50,551 nt of DNA, taken from positions 1-50,551 of the forward strand of contig JAHDHV010000007.1 of the NCBI GenBank assembly GCA_020631155.1. The letters are read 5' to 3'. The notes beneath the pieces were generated by a model. The model was not told the DNA's origin. It was given only the letters and a program-made list of their open reading frames with translations, and did not search any database. Made by a program: the position numbers and the translations under genes. Shown one piece after another: positions 1 through 9,692 of the stretch. The DNA comes from Bacteroidota bacterium. Lineage in GTDB: Bacteria > Bacteroidota > Bacteroidia > Chitinophagales > UBA2359. Every line of letters begins with the position of its first letter. The first letter of the stretch is position 1.

Positions 1-363
1 GGGAGCAAAAAACGCCAAAAGCAATCGTCAATTTTATCTTGACTGACTACTTAGCAACAATTAACAATCAAAAGCTTATATCCACAAGAAAGTTCAAAAA
101 TTAATTTCCAATTTCTGCTCTCTAAGTGCCAAGCACTAATTAATTGTGCACAATTTTGTTCTAAAGTATTGACTTTCATTACTTTAATTTTAAAAAAGTG
201 TCGTTTAATTTTGTCTAGTTACTTAATTTCTAAAAGGCTAAATATCCAAAAGTCTAAATAGCTAAATAGCCAAAAGTCTAAATAGCTAAAAGGCAATTCC
301 ACAGCCAAAATGTTAGGAAGATAATGAAACATAGCACACTTTAAAGAAAACTCCAAACAAGTT
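1..363. other. Repeat-filled intergenic region before apaG
   Basis: No coding gene seen. Positions 121-229 hold one copy of a dispersed repeat also found near 5155-5264. Positions 221-333 hold a reverse-orientation copy of a second dispersed family, rich in the words CTAAAAGGC and AAAAGTCTAAATAGC and ending in ATGAAACATA. The first 120 bases show no recognisable feature. Confidence 0.6.
121..229. repeat. Dispersed repeat, copy 1 (pairs with 5155-5264)
   Basis: The block starts TCTAAGTGCCAAGCACTA, which contains the short inverted repeat AGTGC-CAA-GCACT. It continues with the perfect 14-base palindrome AATTGTGCACAATT and ends near TTTGTCTAGTTACTTA. The block after ftsH at 5155-5264 matches in the same order with scattered substitutions. 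Shorter pieces of the palindromic head appear at about 17055-17072 (reverse) and 50277-50292. Confidence 0.75.
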
Positions 364-747
364 TTAACTCAATTTATAAGGCACCATCATTTCAAATGCA
401 GGAATCCGCACACTAAACTGTTGGCCATTGTCAATTCTTTGCATTAGGTAAGTGCCATACATCCGCCCTATATCTGTGTGTAAATTACACCAAGAAACGT
501 ATTGGTAATGTTCATCAGGATAAAGAATGGGCTGTTTTCCAACAACACCTTTGCCTTCTACCTCGCGAGGTGGTGCGGTAGAGTCGAAAATATACCAATG
601 GCGGTGGAGCAGTTGAATAGTATATGGATTGGTATTTTCAATAGTAATACGGTAGGTAAAAATATTTTGAGGTGCTTTCTCGGAGTATTCAGCGTGAAAC
701 CGCACCTCTACGCTTATTTTAACTCCTTTAGTAACGGCTGTAGTCAT
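364..747 (-). CDS. apaG: ApaG domain protein
   Basis: ApaG is a small single-domain immunoglobulin-like protein, historically linked to Co2+/Mg2+ resistance; its biochemical role is not settled. The product (127 residues from this start) has the family pattern: KGVKISVEVRF at the start, FTYRITIENTN, then RHWYIFDS, a glycine-valine-rich GKGVVGKQPIL stretch and a C-terminal GTYLMQ region. Length fits the usual 125-130. An upstream in-frame ATG at 774 would add nine hydrophobic residues; I prefer 747 because family members begin just before the TKGVKISV strand. It is followed downstream by repeats and is not clearly in an operon with gmk. Confidence 0.88.
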   Translation of the reverse strand: MTTAVTKGVKISVEVRFHAEYSEKAPQNIFTYRITIENTNPYTIQLLHRHWYIFDSTAPPREVEGKGVVGKQPILYPDEHYQYVSWCNLHTDIGRMYGTYLMQRIDNGQQFSVRIPAFEMMVPYKLS

Positions 748-939
748 AAAAATTAAAAAAATGGTTGTTAGCAAAACAATGGAGTAGCAAAGTCAAAAGA
801 AATAGCACTATTTTGTGTACTTATCAAACAGTCAACAATTAAAATTCACACTAATATAGTGTTTTTTTTTTCATCTACCAATAGAAACGGCAAAAATTAA
901 TGGCAATAAGCGTTCTACAAACAATGTTCCAACACATTT

Positions 940-1512
940 TTACTCATTGGCTAAAAAATCCAATACTACGCTTTCTGCATCCGTTTTTGCTGTTTCAAGA
1001 TCATTGTTGTAAACAGAAGTATCAAATAAAGGTTGATAGTTGAGCTCCGAAGCTGCCTTTTGGACGCGCCGTTCTAGGCTTTCAGGTGTTTCCGTTCTTC
1101 GTCTATAAAGGCGAGCGCGCAACACCTCTACCGAAGGTGGCTCTACAAATACTGCTAAGGCCTGTTCCTGATAGTGGTTTTTCAAATTTAATGCGCCTTG
1201 TACATCGACATCAAAAATAACGTTCTTGCCCATGTCTAAGAGGTGGTCCACTTCACTAGTTAGTGTGCCATAATAGTTGCCATCATAAACTTCTTGCCAC
1301 TCCACAAAATCTCCATTTTTGATTCGCTCTTTAAATTCATCAAGACTGATAAAGTAATAGTCTTTACCGTCTACTTCTTTTGCTCGGCGTGGGCGTGTAG
1401 TAGCTGACACTGAAAAGACTAAATTATTAATATTTTTCAATAAATGTTTCACCAATGTTGTTTTGCCTGCACCTGAAGGAGCTGCAAAGATGATTAATTT
1501 TCCTTTTTGCAT
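940..1512 (-). CDS. gmk: Guanylate kinase
   Basis: Guanylate kinase phosphorylates GMP to GDP with ATP in the cytoplasm, an essential step in guanine nucleotide synthesis. The 190-residue product has the P-loop APSGAGKT at residues 11-18, the GMP-binding SATTRPRRAKEVDGKDYYF segment just after residue 35, and DVDVQGALNLK, typical of the family. Length is normal for a bacterial Gmk. The ATG at 1512 puts the P-loop at the expected distance from the N-terminus. It lies 126 bases downstream of birA on the same strand, too far apart to call a tight operon. Confidence 0.97.
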   Translation of the reverse strand: MQKGKLIIFAAPSGAGKTTLVKHLLKNINNLVFSVSATTRPRRAKEVDGKDYYFISLDEFKERIKNGDFVEWQEVYDGNYYGTLTSEVDHLLDMGKNVIFDVDVQGALNLKNHYQEQALAVFVEPPSVEVLRARLYRRRTETPESLERRVQKAASELNYQPLFDTSVYNNDLETAKTDAESVVLDFLANE

Positions 1513-1638
1513 AGATTGGCTTTTCTGGGTAAATAAGTATGAGTTGATTCAATAAAAGTACTGAGGGAATTGGAGGGTATGGTAATAAATTAATTCGGAG
1601 TTTGAAAAGTTTTAAGGTTAAAAAATTATGAATTATTT

Positions 1639-2421
1639 CTACGCTAAAAAAGCAAGTTCTTTTATATCAAATGCTTGTTGTGTTTCCTGTCCAAAACTAT
1701 TTTGATAACTTAAAATAAGCTTTCCGTATTCATTTACATCTATAATTTTAGCGAATAGCAAGGACTGGTCAGCCGTCAAACGATACCAAGCCCACTGTTG
1801 GAAACGGTACAAGGCGTTCAAGTAATTTTTTTTAATTTGTGCCAAATTGTCAGCTTTTAACTGTAAATATTGCACTTCTATAAAATAGCATAATTTTTTT
1901 ATCAGATTTTTTATATCATAATGTTTGCCCGTTATTTGCTGTAAAGAAATGGCATTAGGCAACTCCTCAGAAAAACTGTTTTGATTAACATTAATGCCTA
2001 TACCAACAACCGAGCTGCTTAAATAATGGGCAGATAAGCTATTTTCGATCAACATACCGCCTAGTTTTTGGTTGTAATAGTACAAGTCATTTGGCCACTT
2101 TAAACTTACTCCTTCACCCAATAATTCTTTGGCAAAATGATATATGCCTAAAGCCATCGCTTGACTTAAATAGAACTGTTGTTTAGCTGCTAACATTTTG
2201 GGATACAACAATATACTTATGGTAATATTTTTGTCAGCTTCACTTTGCCAAGTACTAGCACGCTGTCCTTTTCCTTTATATTGGTGGCGAGCAGTCACCA
2301 CAGTTCCTTCTACCAATTTAGCTGTTTTTAACAGTTGCAACAGATAATTATTGGTAGAATCAACATTATCAAGGCTTATAGAAACCTTTCCTAAAAAAAT
2401 AGTGTTATATGAACTGTACAA
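1639..2421 (-). CDS. birA: Biotin--[acetyl-CoA-carboxylase] ligase, monofunctional
   Basis: BirA makes biotinyl-AMP and transfers biotin to the biotin carboxyl carrier protein of acetyl-CoA carboxylase. The 260-residue protein shows DSTNNYL near residue 21, the biotinyl-AMP loop KGKGQRASTW at 49-58, KWPNDLYY at 108-115 and KLGGMLIE at 119-126, all hallmarks of the catalytic domain. There is no N-terminal helix-turn-helix, so this is the enzyme-only (class I) form without repressor function, usual in Bacteroidota. It is divergent from rsfS with only 39 bases between the start codons. Confidence 0.95.
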   Translation of the reverse strand: MYSSYNTIFLGKVSISLDNVDSTNNYLLQLLKTAKLVEGTVVTARHQYKGKGQRASTWQSEADKNITISILLYPKMLAAKQQFYLSQAMALGIYHFAKELLGEGVSLKWPNDLYYYNQKLGGMLIENSLSAHYLSSSVVGIGINVNQNSFSEELPNAISLQQITGKHYDIKNLIKKLCYFIEVQYLQLKADNLAQIKKNYLNALYRFQQWAWYRLTADQSLLFAKIIDVNEYGKLILSYQNSFGQETQQAFDIKELAFLA

Positions 2422-2460
2422 GATTATTTGTATTTTTGAAATTTACTTAAATCTAACTAA

Positions 2461-2868
2461 TTGAAAGCGAATATACAGAAAAAACAAGAACACCATAACA
2501 ACTTAGCACTCTTACAGTTAATCATTGAAAGTATTTTAGATAAGAAGGGAAATCGAGTCGTTACACTTGATTTAACGAACTTAGAAGATGCTATGGCAGA
2601 TTACTTTGTAATTTGTGAGGGGAATTCTCCACCACAAATTAGAGCTATTGCCGACAATATAGCACATAAGGTCAAAAAGCAACTGGGCGAACTCCCCCTC
2701 AACCTAGAAGGTATGAACAATCTGGAATGGGTTTTGATTGACTACTTTAGCATTGTTGTTCACGTTTTTCATAAAGAAAAAAGAGGCTTTTATCAATTAG
2801 AAGAATTGTGGGGCGATGCTGCTATCGTAACAGAATATTTCCCTGATGGCACACAAAGCACATTTTAA
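2461..2868 (+). CDS. rsfS: Ribosomal silencing factor RsfS
   Basis: RsfS binds uL14 on the large ribosomal subunit and blocks subunit joining, lowering translation in starvation. The 135-residue protein has the diagnostic DYFVICEGNSPPQIRAIAD segment (residues 47-65), then EWVLIDYFSIVVHVF and a FYQLEELWGDA tail. The start codon is TTG at 2461; the protein begins with a charged stretch before the domain, and no ATG fits better. A TATTTTTG match to the Bacteroidota -7 box lies at 2431-2438, though without a convincing -33 box. It is divergent from birA. Confidence 0.95.
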   Translation: MKANIQKKQEHHNNLALLQLIIESILDKKGNRVVTLDLTNLEDAMADYFVICEGNSPPQIRAIADNIAHKVKKQLGELPLNLEGMNNLEWVLIDYFSIVVHVFHKEKRGFYQLEELWGDAAIVTEYFPDGTQSTF

Positions 2869-3106
2869 ATAAAAAAAAGGAGATTTAAGATTTAAGACAC
2901 AAGATTTAGGGGGATTAATTTGTTATTATAAATCCAAGTGATTCTTAATCTTGTTTATCCACTTCAATAATTTTTTTATTATTGTGAGATACTTAAATCA
3001 AATCTTATGTCTCATGACTTACATCTAAATCTGTATGCCTTCACCATAACCTAACTTATCTTTTTGTTCACAATACACTTAAAGGGGCAACTACTGCCCG
3101 ATATAT

Positions 3107-5086
3107 ATGGCAAATAACGAAAGTAATACCGAAAAGAAACCTAAATTTAACCATTATTGGATATACGGCTTAATCTTATTAGGCATTATTGCGCTGAATA
3201 TTATTCCACTACAGTCCAATGTAAAAGAAATTTCAGAACAGGAATTTTATCAAAACTATCTTCCTAGTGATGATATTGCAAAGCTGATAGTTGTCAACAA
3301 AGAGCGAGTGGAAGTATTTATCAAACCTGATGCCCTTAAAGCCAAAACAGACCAGTATAAAGAAGTAGCTAACAATAAATTTGGAGGTGATAATCAAGGG
3401 CCTCACTACTACTTTACCATTGGCTCTATTGATGATTTTGCAACCACTCTACGTCAAGCGCAGGAGGATAAATCTGCTGATAAACTGGTGAGTACTCGCT
3501 ACGAAAAACGCACCGATTGGAGTGCAGGCTTTATCAGTTATTTATTGCCTATCCTTATCATTGTAATCATTTGGATCATCATCATGCGGCGAGTCAGCGG
3601 CGGCGTTGGCGGTCCCGGTGGTCAAATTTTTAATATTGGCAAATCACGCGCTACTTTATTCGACAAAGATTCGCAAAGTCAACTAACTTTCGACGATGTA
3701 GCCGGATTAGATGAAGCTAAAGAAGAAGTAGCCGAGGTAGTTGATTTTCTAAAAAATCCTCAAAAGTATACTTCTTTAGGTGGAAAAATTCCGAAAGGGG
3801 TATTATTAATCGGCCCTCCGGGTACAGGTAAAACCTTGCTTGCCAAAGCGGTAGCAGGTGAAGCACAAGTACCATTCTTTACCATTTCAGGCTCCGATTT
3901 TGTGGAATTATTTGTTGGTGTTGGTGCTTCTAGGGTACGCGATTTGTTTAAACAGGCTCGCGAAAAAGCCCCTTGTATTATTTTTATTGATGAAATTGAT
4001 GCCATTGGCCGAGCGAGAGGACGAAATATGATGCAGGGCAACGATGAGCGTGAAAATACCTTGAACGCCCTTTTGGTAGAAATGGATGGTTTTAGTAGCG
4101 ATAAAGGGGTCATCATTATGGCTGCTACCAACCGCCCTGATGTTCTGGATAGTGCTTTGATGCGTCCCGGTCGTTTCGACCGTCAAATTGCCATTGACAA
4201 ACCTGACTTGAATGGTCGAGAGCAGATATTTAAAGTTCACCTAAAACCAATTAAGGTGAGCAATAATATTGATGTGAAAAAATTGGCTGCTCAAACACCC
4301 GGCTTTGCTGGTGCTGATATTGCCAATGTTTGTAATGAAGCTGCTCTTATCGCTGCAAGGCGCAATAAGTCGGCAGTAGAAATGAAGGACTTTCAAGATG
4401 CAGTGGATCGTGTAATTGGTGGTTTGGAGCGAAAAAGTAAGATTATTTCTCCTAATGAAAAAGAAATTATTGCTTATCATGAGGCAGGTCATGCTGTTAG
4501 CGGTTGGTATCTCAAACATGCTCACCCACTCCTCAAAGTAACCATTGTACCAAGAGGAATCGCTGCACTGGGTTATGCACAGTATATTCCTAAAGAGCAG
4601 TATTTATACACAACCGAGCAGTTGATTGACGAAATGTGTATGACTTTGGGCGGACGTGCTGCTGAGGATATTATTTTTGGAAAAATTTCGACAGGCGCGC
4701 AAAATGACCTAGAACGCATCACAAAAATGTCGTATGCAATGGTGTCTGTTTATGGTATGAATGATAAAGTGGGCAATGTTTCTTTCCACGATTCGCAGGG
4801 CGAATACAATTTCCAAAAACCTTATTCTGATGAAACGGCGCAACTAATAGACGAGGAAGTTCGCAAATTAATAGATACTGCCTACAAACGCACCAAAGAC
4901 TTGTTAGTAGAAAAACGCCACGAGTTGGAAACCATTGCAAAGGCTTTGCTAGAAAAAGAAATTCTATTTAAATCAGATTTAGAAGATTTAATTGGCAAAC
5001 GTCCCTTTGATTTAGAAGTTCAAGAAACAGATAGCAATGTAGACAGTTTCAATTCTAATGCTCAATCAAATGGCAGAATGCACTAA
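3107..5086 (+). CDS. ftsH: ATP-dependent zinc metalloprotease FtsH
   Basis: FtsH is a hexameric inner-membrane protease that degrades damaged membrane proteins and short-lived regulators. In 659 residues the order is: TM1 about 17-34, periplasmic domain, TM2 about 143-160, AAA domain with Walker A GPPGTGKT at 236-243 and Walker B IIFIDEID at 291-298, the arginine-finger region [10 protein letters not shown] at 351-360, and the zinc site HEAGH at 458-462. Length is typical for Bacteroidota. A strong hairpin follows the stop codon. The rsfS-ftsH order is common in this phylum, but the 238-base gap holds repeat words, so they may be separate transcripts. Confidence 0.98.
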   Translation: MANNESNTEKKPKFNHYWIYGLILLGIIALNIIPLQSNVKEISEQEFYQNYLPSDDIAKLIVVNKERVEVFIKPDALKAKTDQYKEVANNKFGGDNQGPHYYFTIGSIDDFATTLRQAQEDKSADKLVSTRYEKRTDWSAGFISYLLPILIIVIIWIIIMRRVSGGVGGPGGQIFNIGKSRATLFDKDSQSQLTFDDVAGLDEAKEEVAEVVDFLKNPQKYTSLGGKIPKGVLLIGPPGTGKTLLAKAVAGEAQVPFFTISGSDFVELFVGVGASRVRDLFKQAREKAPCIIFIDEIDAIGRARGRNMMQGNDERENTLNALLVEMDGFSSDKGVIIMAATNRPDVLDSALMRPGRFDRQIAIDKPDLNGREQIFKVHLKPIKVSNNIDVKKLAAQTPGFAGADIANVCNEAALIAARRNKSAVEMKDFQDAVDRVIGGLERKSKIISPNEKEIIAYHEAGHAVSGWYLKHAHPLLKVTIVPRGIAALGYAQYIPKEQYLYTTEQLIDEMCMTLGGRAAEDIIFGKISTGAQNDLERITKMSYAMVSVYGMNDKVGNVSFHDSQGEYNFQKPYSDETAQLIDEEVRKLIDTAYKRTKDLLVEKRHELETIAKALLEKEILFKSDLEDLIGKRPFDLEVQETDSNVDSFNSNAQSNGRMH

Positions 5087-5110
5087 ACTTTTTTATTAAA
5101 AATGCATTAA

Positions 5111-5155
5111 AAAAAGCCTCAAAATCCAGTTAAAGATTTTGAGGCTTTTTTATAT
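5111..5155 (+). terminator. Intrinsic terminator after ftsH
   Basis: Perfect 16-bp inverted repeat: arm AAAAAGCCTCAAAATC at 5111-5126, 8-base loop, and second arm at 5135-5150 ending in GGCTTTTT. The T-run follows on the plus strand, 24 bases after the ftsH stop codon. It could also act in reverse because the 5' arm starts with an A-run. Confidence 0.9.
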
Positions 5156-5264
5156 CTAAGTGCCAAGCACTATTTAATTGTGCACAATTTTGTGCTAAAG
5201 TATTAGAAATGAGTAGTTTAGTCTTTTTCTATTGTAACATTAATTTTGTCTAGGTACTTATAAA
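5155..5264. repeat. Dispersed repeat, copy 2 (pairs with 121-229)
   Basis: Same orientation and order as 121-229: the AGTGCCAAGCACT hairpin head, the AATTGTGCACAATT palindrome, TAAAGTATT, then TTTTGTCTAG and TACTTA at the end. It starts directly at the end of the ftsH terminator. Confidence 0.75.
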
Positions 5265-5610
5265 TTAAATGAGTGTGTCAGAAATTTAGGGAAAAACAAA
5301 ATACACGCTACTATGAAAGAGGAATGTTTACTTTTCCAAAAAACAAAACATCCTTTTTTTATTGGCTTTGAGGAGCGACCTTGAAAGTTTTTGCGTTAAG
5401 CGCGAAAAAGTTTCACCGTCTTGATTTTTTGTTTCTTTTTTATCAAGCAAAAAGAAAAAAACCTAGATAATCCCAACACTTTTTAAATTAAAGTGAATAG
5501 CTATTATTATACGATTTCCCTCTTTTCTTGATACACTCAAATTAAATAAAGTATTGATGTTCTACAACATTATCTAACATCTCAAGTCTAATGTCTAACA
5601 TCTCTCCAAG
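5265..5610. other. Intergenic region between ftsH and recQ (converging)
   Basis: No gene seen. Positions about 5320-5465 have a repeat-like composition: a block around GGCTTTGAGGAGCGACC and GTTAAGCGCGAAAAAG is bounded by A/T-runs such as TTTGTTTC and AGCAAAAAGAAAAA. The remainder is AT-rich and ends in words such as CATCTCAAGTCTAATGTC, related to the short repeat words seen in other spacers. Confidence 0.45.
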
Positions 5611-7908
5611 CTAGTTCGCTTTATCTGACATAAATTTTAACAACATCAAGCGAATATCCTCCTCTGTATACTCCTCATCATATTCCTCTCGCAACTCTTT
5701 AAGCGCGCGGTGTACCAACTGCTCCAAAAAGCTTTCTATTTTCTTAGAGCTCCGCTCCTTAATATAGTCTCTACTCCCCTTAACAATACTCTGTTCCCTT
5801 TGGTCGGTTTCTTCCACTTGATTTAAATTTTCAAAATATTCATAAACTTCTTCCTGTTGAAATTCATCTAATACATTATTTATATGATAATCTATATTCA
5901 CCTTAGTACCAGAAACAATAATAATTTCAATTTCATCTAATAACGCCTCCATTGTTAAATCCAAATTCCGTGCAATGGTTTCTAATGGAATGCGTTTGTC
6001 TATATTTTGAATAATGTAAATTTTATTTTTTGACTTATTTGCTACAGATTTAATAATCGCATCTGATGGTCTTTCAATTTCATTGACCTCTACATAATCC
6101 GCTATCAATTCAATAAATTTCCGACCATATTTAACCGCTTTGCCCTTATTAACCCCTGTTATATTTTGCAATTCTTCATTAGTAATAGGATAATAAATCG
6201 TCATTTCTTCTAGCGAAGGGTCTTGAAAAATAACAAAAGGTGGTAGTTTATATCTTTTTGCTACCTTTCGCCGCAATTCCTTCAACATTTTAAACAATAC
6301 CGTATCCATTGCAGCCGTCTTTGTAGAAGTAGGAGCACTTCCTGAACCATCATATTGATGATTGATTGCAATACTAATTGGATAAGGGTTTTCAATGTAC
6401 TGTTTGCCTTGTTCTTTCAGTTTTAATAAGCCATAATTTTCAATATCCTTTCTAATGAAGTTTCTTAGCAAAGCATGACGCAAAATAGAAGTCCAGTATA
6501 GTGCATCTTTTTCGCTACCTTTACCAAAATAAGGCAACTGATCATGTCTAAAATCAACAATTTGTTTGATTTTTTTGCCAACTAAAAAATTAACCACATA
6601 CTTGATGTCAAAATTTTCTTGTAAACAATCTATGGCATTGAGGGCTAATTGAATTTCCTTAGTTGCCTCCATTGTATCTTTAGGATTAAGGCAATTATCG
6701 CAATTTTCACAGCTTTCTGGTTGATAAATTTCCCCAAAGTAATGCAGCAAAAACCTACGTCTACAATGCCCAATCTCTGCATAGCCAATCACTTCCATCA
6801 AGTGCTGACCACCAATTTCGCGCTCTGCAACAGACTTATCTCGCATAAATTTTTCGAGCTTATTCATATCTGTATGACTAAAAAATCCGATACACTTACC
6901 CTCTAGTCCGTCACGGCCTGCTCGCCCTGTTTCTTGGTAGTAATTTTCTAAGCTTTTAGGCATGTCAAAATGAATCACAAAACGGACATCAGGCTTATCA
7001 ATGCCCATTCCAAAAGCAATGGTAGCCACAATTACATGCGTTTTTTCCATCAAAAAATCATCCTGACGCTGTGAGCGAGTAGCCGAGTCCAAACCCGCAT
7101 GATATGCCCCTGCCTTAATCCCATTCACGCATAACGATTCTGCAATCTCTTCAGTCGTTTTCCGATTTAAACAATATATAATACCAGACTTATCAGGGTT
7201 TAATTTAATAAATTTAATGATTTGACGAATCGCATTTTCTCGCTTCCCCTTTCCGCGTACCTCATAGTAAAGGTTAGCACGATTAAAAGAGGAGATATAC
7301 TGATCAGGCTCTTTGAGTTGTAGATTTTTAATGATGTCAGAGCGAACTTTTGGCGTTGCAGTTGCAGTTAGTGCAACAATGGGTACACTATCATCAATGG
7401 CATCTACCATTGTGCGAATACGGCGATATTCAGGTCGAAAATCATGCCCCCACTCTGATATACAGTGTGCTTCGTCCACAGCAACAAATGAGATTTTTAA
7501 TTGCTTAAAAAAGTCTATTGTCTCCTGTTTAGTTAATGTTTCAGGAGCTACATACAGCATTTTTGTTTCACCACTCAATAGGTCTTTCTTTACTACCTTT
7601 GTTTGATTTCTACTTAATGATGAATTTAAAAAATGAGCAATATTGTCTTTATTGCTGTAACCGCGCATCATGTCAACCTGATTTTTCATCAGTGCAATTA
7701 GCGGAGAGATAATCAGCGCAGTTCCCTCTTGCATAATCGCAGGAAGTTGATAACACAGCGATTTCCCACCACCTGTAGGCATAATCACTAAAGTATCTTT
7801 GCCGTTCAAAATACTCTTAATAATACGTTCTTGATTGCCTTTGAAGGAAGTAAAACCAAAATATTCTGACAAGGCACTATGTAATTTATCTTCTACCACC
7901 ATTTCCAT
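5611..7908 (-). CDS. recQ: ATP-dependent DNA helicase RecQ
   Basis: RecQ is a 3'-5' DNA helicase that acts in recombination and replication-fork repair. The 765-residue protein has motif 0 (GFTSFKGNQ), Walker A PTGGGKS at about 44-50, DEAH at 145-148, and motif VI QETGRAGRDG. It continues with a zinc-binding RQC segment with clustered cysteines (HCRRRF ... CENCDNC, about residues 378-405), a winged-helix region and an HRDC-like domain around 510-590. The 160 or so residues after HRDC make it longer than the roughly 610-residue E. coli enzyme; this C-terminal extension is common in Bacteroidota RecQ. The tail is highly charged. Confidence 0.96.
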   Translation of the reverse strand: MEMVVEDKLHSALSEYFGFTSFKGNQERIIKSILNGKDTLVIMPTGGGKSLCYQLPAIMQEGTALIISPLIALMKNQVDMMRGYSNKDNIAHFLNSSLSRNQTKVVKKDLLSGETKMLYVAPETLTKQETIDFFKQLKISFVAVDEAHCISEWGHDFRPEYRRIRTMVDAIDDSVPIVALTATATPKVRSDIIKNLQLKEPDQYISSFNRANLYYEVRGKGKRENAIRQIIKFIKLNPDKSGIIYCLNRKTTEEIAESLCVNGIKAGAYHAGLDSATRSQRQDDFLMEKTHVIVATIAFGMGIDKPDVRFVIHFDMPKSLENYYQETGRAGRDGLEGKCIGFFSHTDMNKLEKFMRDKSVAEREIGGQHLMEVIGYAEIGHCRRRFLLHYFGEIYQPESCENCDNCLNPKDTMEATKEIQLALNAIDCLQENFDIKYVVNFLVGKKIKQIVDFRHDQLPYFGKGSEKDALYWTSILRHALLRNFIRKDIENYGLLKLKEQGKQYIENPYPISIAINHQYDGSGSAPTSTKTAAMDTVLFKMLKELRRKVAKRYKLPPFVIFQDPSLEEMTIYYPITNEELQNITGVNKGKAVKYGRKFIELIADYVEVNEIERPSDAIIKSVANKSKNKIYIIQNIDKRIPLETIARNLDLTMEALLDEIEIIIVSGTKVNIDYHINNVLDEFQQEEVYEYFENLNQVEETDQREQSIVKGSRDYIKERSSKKIESFLEQLVHRALKELREEYDEEYTEEDIRLMLLKFMSDKAN

Positions 7909-8304
7909 AATTCAATTATTATTTTAGACGTTGGATTCTTCAGCATCAAACAGTCGGGTGTTGTACAAAATTTAACGCAAGCCTATGATGCTTACTTTAT
8001 TTTATTTTCTTTAAAAAAATATGTTATAATAGTTAAAAATCAATAATTACTTTTTAAGAATTTATTTTATTTTTTTAGTTAAAATTTATCATCAATCATA
8101 TATGATGTAAGACATAAGATTTTAAAATATTGTCTAACTGCTTTAAACTGTTGTACTACTGATTTTTTTTTAAAAAAAGCTTTTGTACTTGTGTGAATGG
8201 ATTGCTGATTAAATAAATTAAACTTCTAACAACCATAAAATCAAAAACAAACCCATTCAATACACTAAAAACATATAAATTATATTTTTTTAGGATGTAC
8301 TTAT
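7909..8304. other. Intergenic region between divergent recQ and kdsD
   Basis: Very AT-rich spacer without coding potential that I can see. It includes a short stretch of the dispersed repeat words at about 8106-8122 (ATGTAAGACATAAGAT). Promoters for both neighbours should lie here, but I find no clear TTG-N20-TAnnTTTG match. Confidence 0.4.
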
Positions 8305-9369
8305 TTGTTCTCTAATCCAGCAAATCATCAATTTTACTTAAATTTACAAAAAAAAATCTTAAAAGTTAAAAAAAATCTTCACCTATTGACAACAAATATT
8401 TTTCAACAGATACAACAGTTTGCCTTACAGACATTGAGTATAGAAGCCACTGCCATTGAATCCTTAAAAAAAAATATAAATAACGATTTTGTGCAATGTG
8501 TTCTCCAGATACTAGCTTGCAAGGGGCGTATAGTGTTAACAGGCATTGGAAAAAGTGCCATCATAGCCCAGAAAATAACAGCAACCTTCAATTCCACAGG
8601 CACACCCGCATTGTTTATGCACGCCGCCGATGCCATTCATGGCGATTTAGGCATGATACAACCCCATGATCTAGTACTTTGCATTTCCAAAAGTGGAGAG
8701 ACCCCAGAAATTAAGGTTTTAATTCCACTTTTAAAAAATAAAGGCAATTTATTAATCGCATTAGTTGGAAATATACAGTCACATCTAGCACAAAAAGCTA
8801 ATTTTGTACTCAATACAACTGTTGAACGAGAAGCTTGTCCACATAATTTAGCCCCAACAGCTAGTACAAGCGCGCAACTAGCTATGGGCGATGCTTTAGC
8901 AATGAGTGTACTCCAAATGCGAGGATTTTCAAGTCAAGATTTTGCTAGTTTCCATCCAGGTGGTACTTTAGGAAAAAAGTTGTACTTACGTGTAAAGGAC
9001 TTACTTATTAAAAATACCAACCCTATTGTTTATCTAAAAAGTAGTATTCAACAATTAATTGTAACCATTAGCTCTAATCGGCTGGGAGCCACTGCAGTAT
9101 TACACCCTGAAAGTAAAACTTTAAGTGGAATCATTACTGATGGCGACTTGCGAAGAGTACTGCAAAATTATCCTTTACCGCAATTAGCCGCGCTCACTGC
9201 CGCCGATATTATGACTACTAACCCCAAAACTATTGCCTACAATGCACTTGCTGTAGAAGCCCTCCAAATGATGGAAACTTACAAAGTAACTCAAATTATT
9301 GTACTAAAAGACCAACAATGTGTAGGTATGATACACATCCACAACCTAATACAAGAAGGTTTGTTATAA
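8305..9369 (+). CDS. kdsD: Arabinose-5-phosphate isomerase (KdsD/KpsF family)
   Basis: KdsD interconverts ribulose-5-phosphate and arabinose-5-phosphate, the first step towards Kdo for the LPS core. The protein has a SIS sugar-isomerase domain with GIGKSA at 80-85, SKSGET at 128-133 and NLAPTASTS at 181-189, then two CBS domains from about 235 to the end. The start is uncertain: 8305 is a TTG, another in-frame TTG is at 8386 (codon 28), and no in-frame ATG lies upstream of the domain. The downstream TTG would give 327 residues, closer to the usual length near 325. manC follows on the same strand but has its own promoter. Confidence 0.92.
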   Translation: MFSNPANHQFYLNLQKKILKVKKNLHLLTTNIFQQIQQFALQTLSIEATAIESLKKNINNDFVQCVLQILACKGRIVLTGIGKSAIIAQKITATFNSTGTPALFMHAADAIHGDLGMIQPHDLVLCISKSGETPEIKVLIPLLKNKGNLLIALVGNIQSHLAQKANFVLNTTVEREACPHNLAPTASTSAQLAMGDALAMSVLQMRGFSSQDFASFHPGGTLGKKLYLRVKDLLIKNTNPIVYLKSSIQQLIVTISSNRLGATAVLHPESKTLSGIITDGDLRRVLQNYPLPQLAALTAADIMTTNPKTIAYNALAVEALQMMETYKVTQIIVLKDQQCVGMIHIHNLIQEGLL

Positions 9370-9586
9370 GTGTTGCTTTTTAGACTTTTAGACTTTTAGA
9401 CTTTCAGATATTTAGACTTTGGGATTTTTAAATGTTTTTAGAGCTTGTATTAAATGGCAAGCAAACCTTACAAACACGTGACTATCAATCACTTATGAAG
9501 CACCGCTAAACTTTAAAGTGTTTAAACTTTTGGCTAAAACCTTAAAACTTTTTAACCTTAAAACCTTACGAACTTCTAAGCTCCAA
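9370..9586. repeat. AT-rich repeat words between kdsD and manC
   Basis: The region opens with about four units of GACTTTTA (TTTTTAGACTTTTAGACTTT), then irregular AACCTTAAAAC words. This is the same GACTTTTAG vocabulary seen at 20340-20420, 25815-25895 and 39530-39560. No gene is seen. Confidence 0.6.
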
Positions 9587-9618
9587 TTTGTTCGCTAAGT
9601 GAAAAGCTTGTAACTTTG
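9587..9618 (+). promoter_or_regulatory. Bacteroidota-type promoter of manC
   Basis: A TTTG -33 box at 9587-9590, a 20-base spacer, and an exact TAnnTTTG -7 box (TAACTTTG) at 9611-9618. A hairpin with a 7-bp stem, CCTGTTC at 9627-9633 and GAACAGG at 9639-9645, would sit at or near the 5' end of the transcript, where it might protect the message. The ATG of manC is at 9693. Confidence 0.75.
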
Positions 9619-9692
9619 TCAATAGGCCTGTTCGCTGTGAACAGGTCTACCATAAACAGTAGTATTGCCTCACTTTTAACAACAAACAGTTC

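Noticed and set aside
3760-4240. Overlapping minus-strand frames within ftsH
   Set aside because: They are antisense shadows of a strongly conserved gene with no domain of their own.
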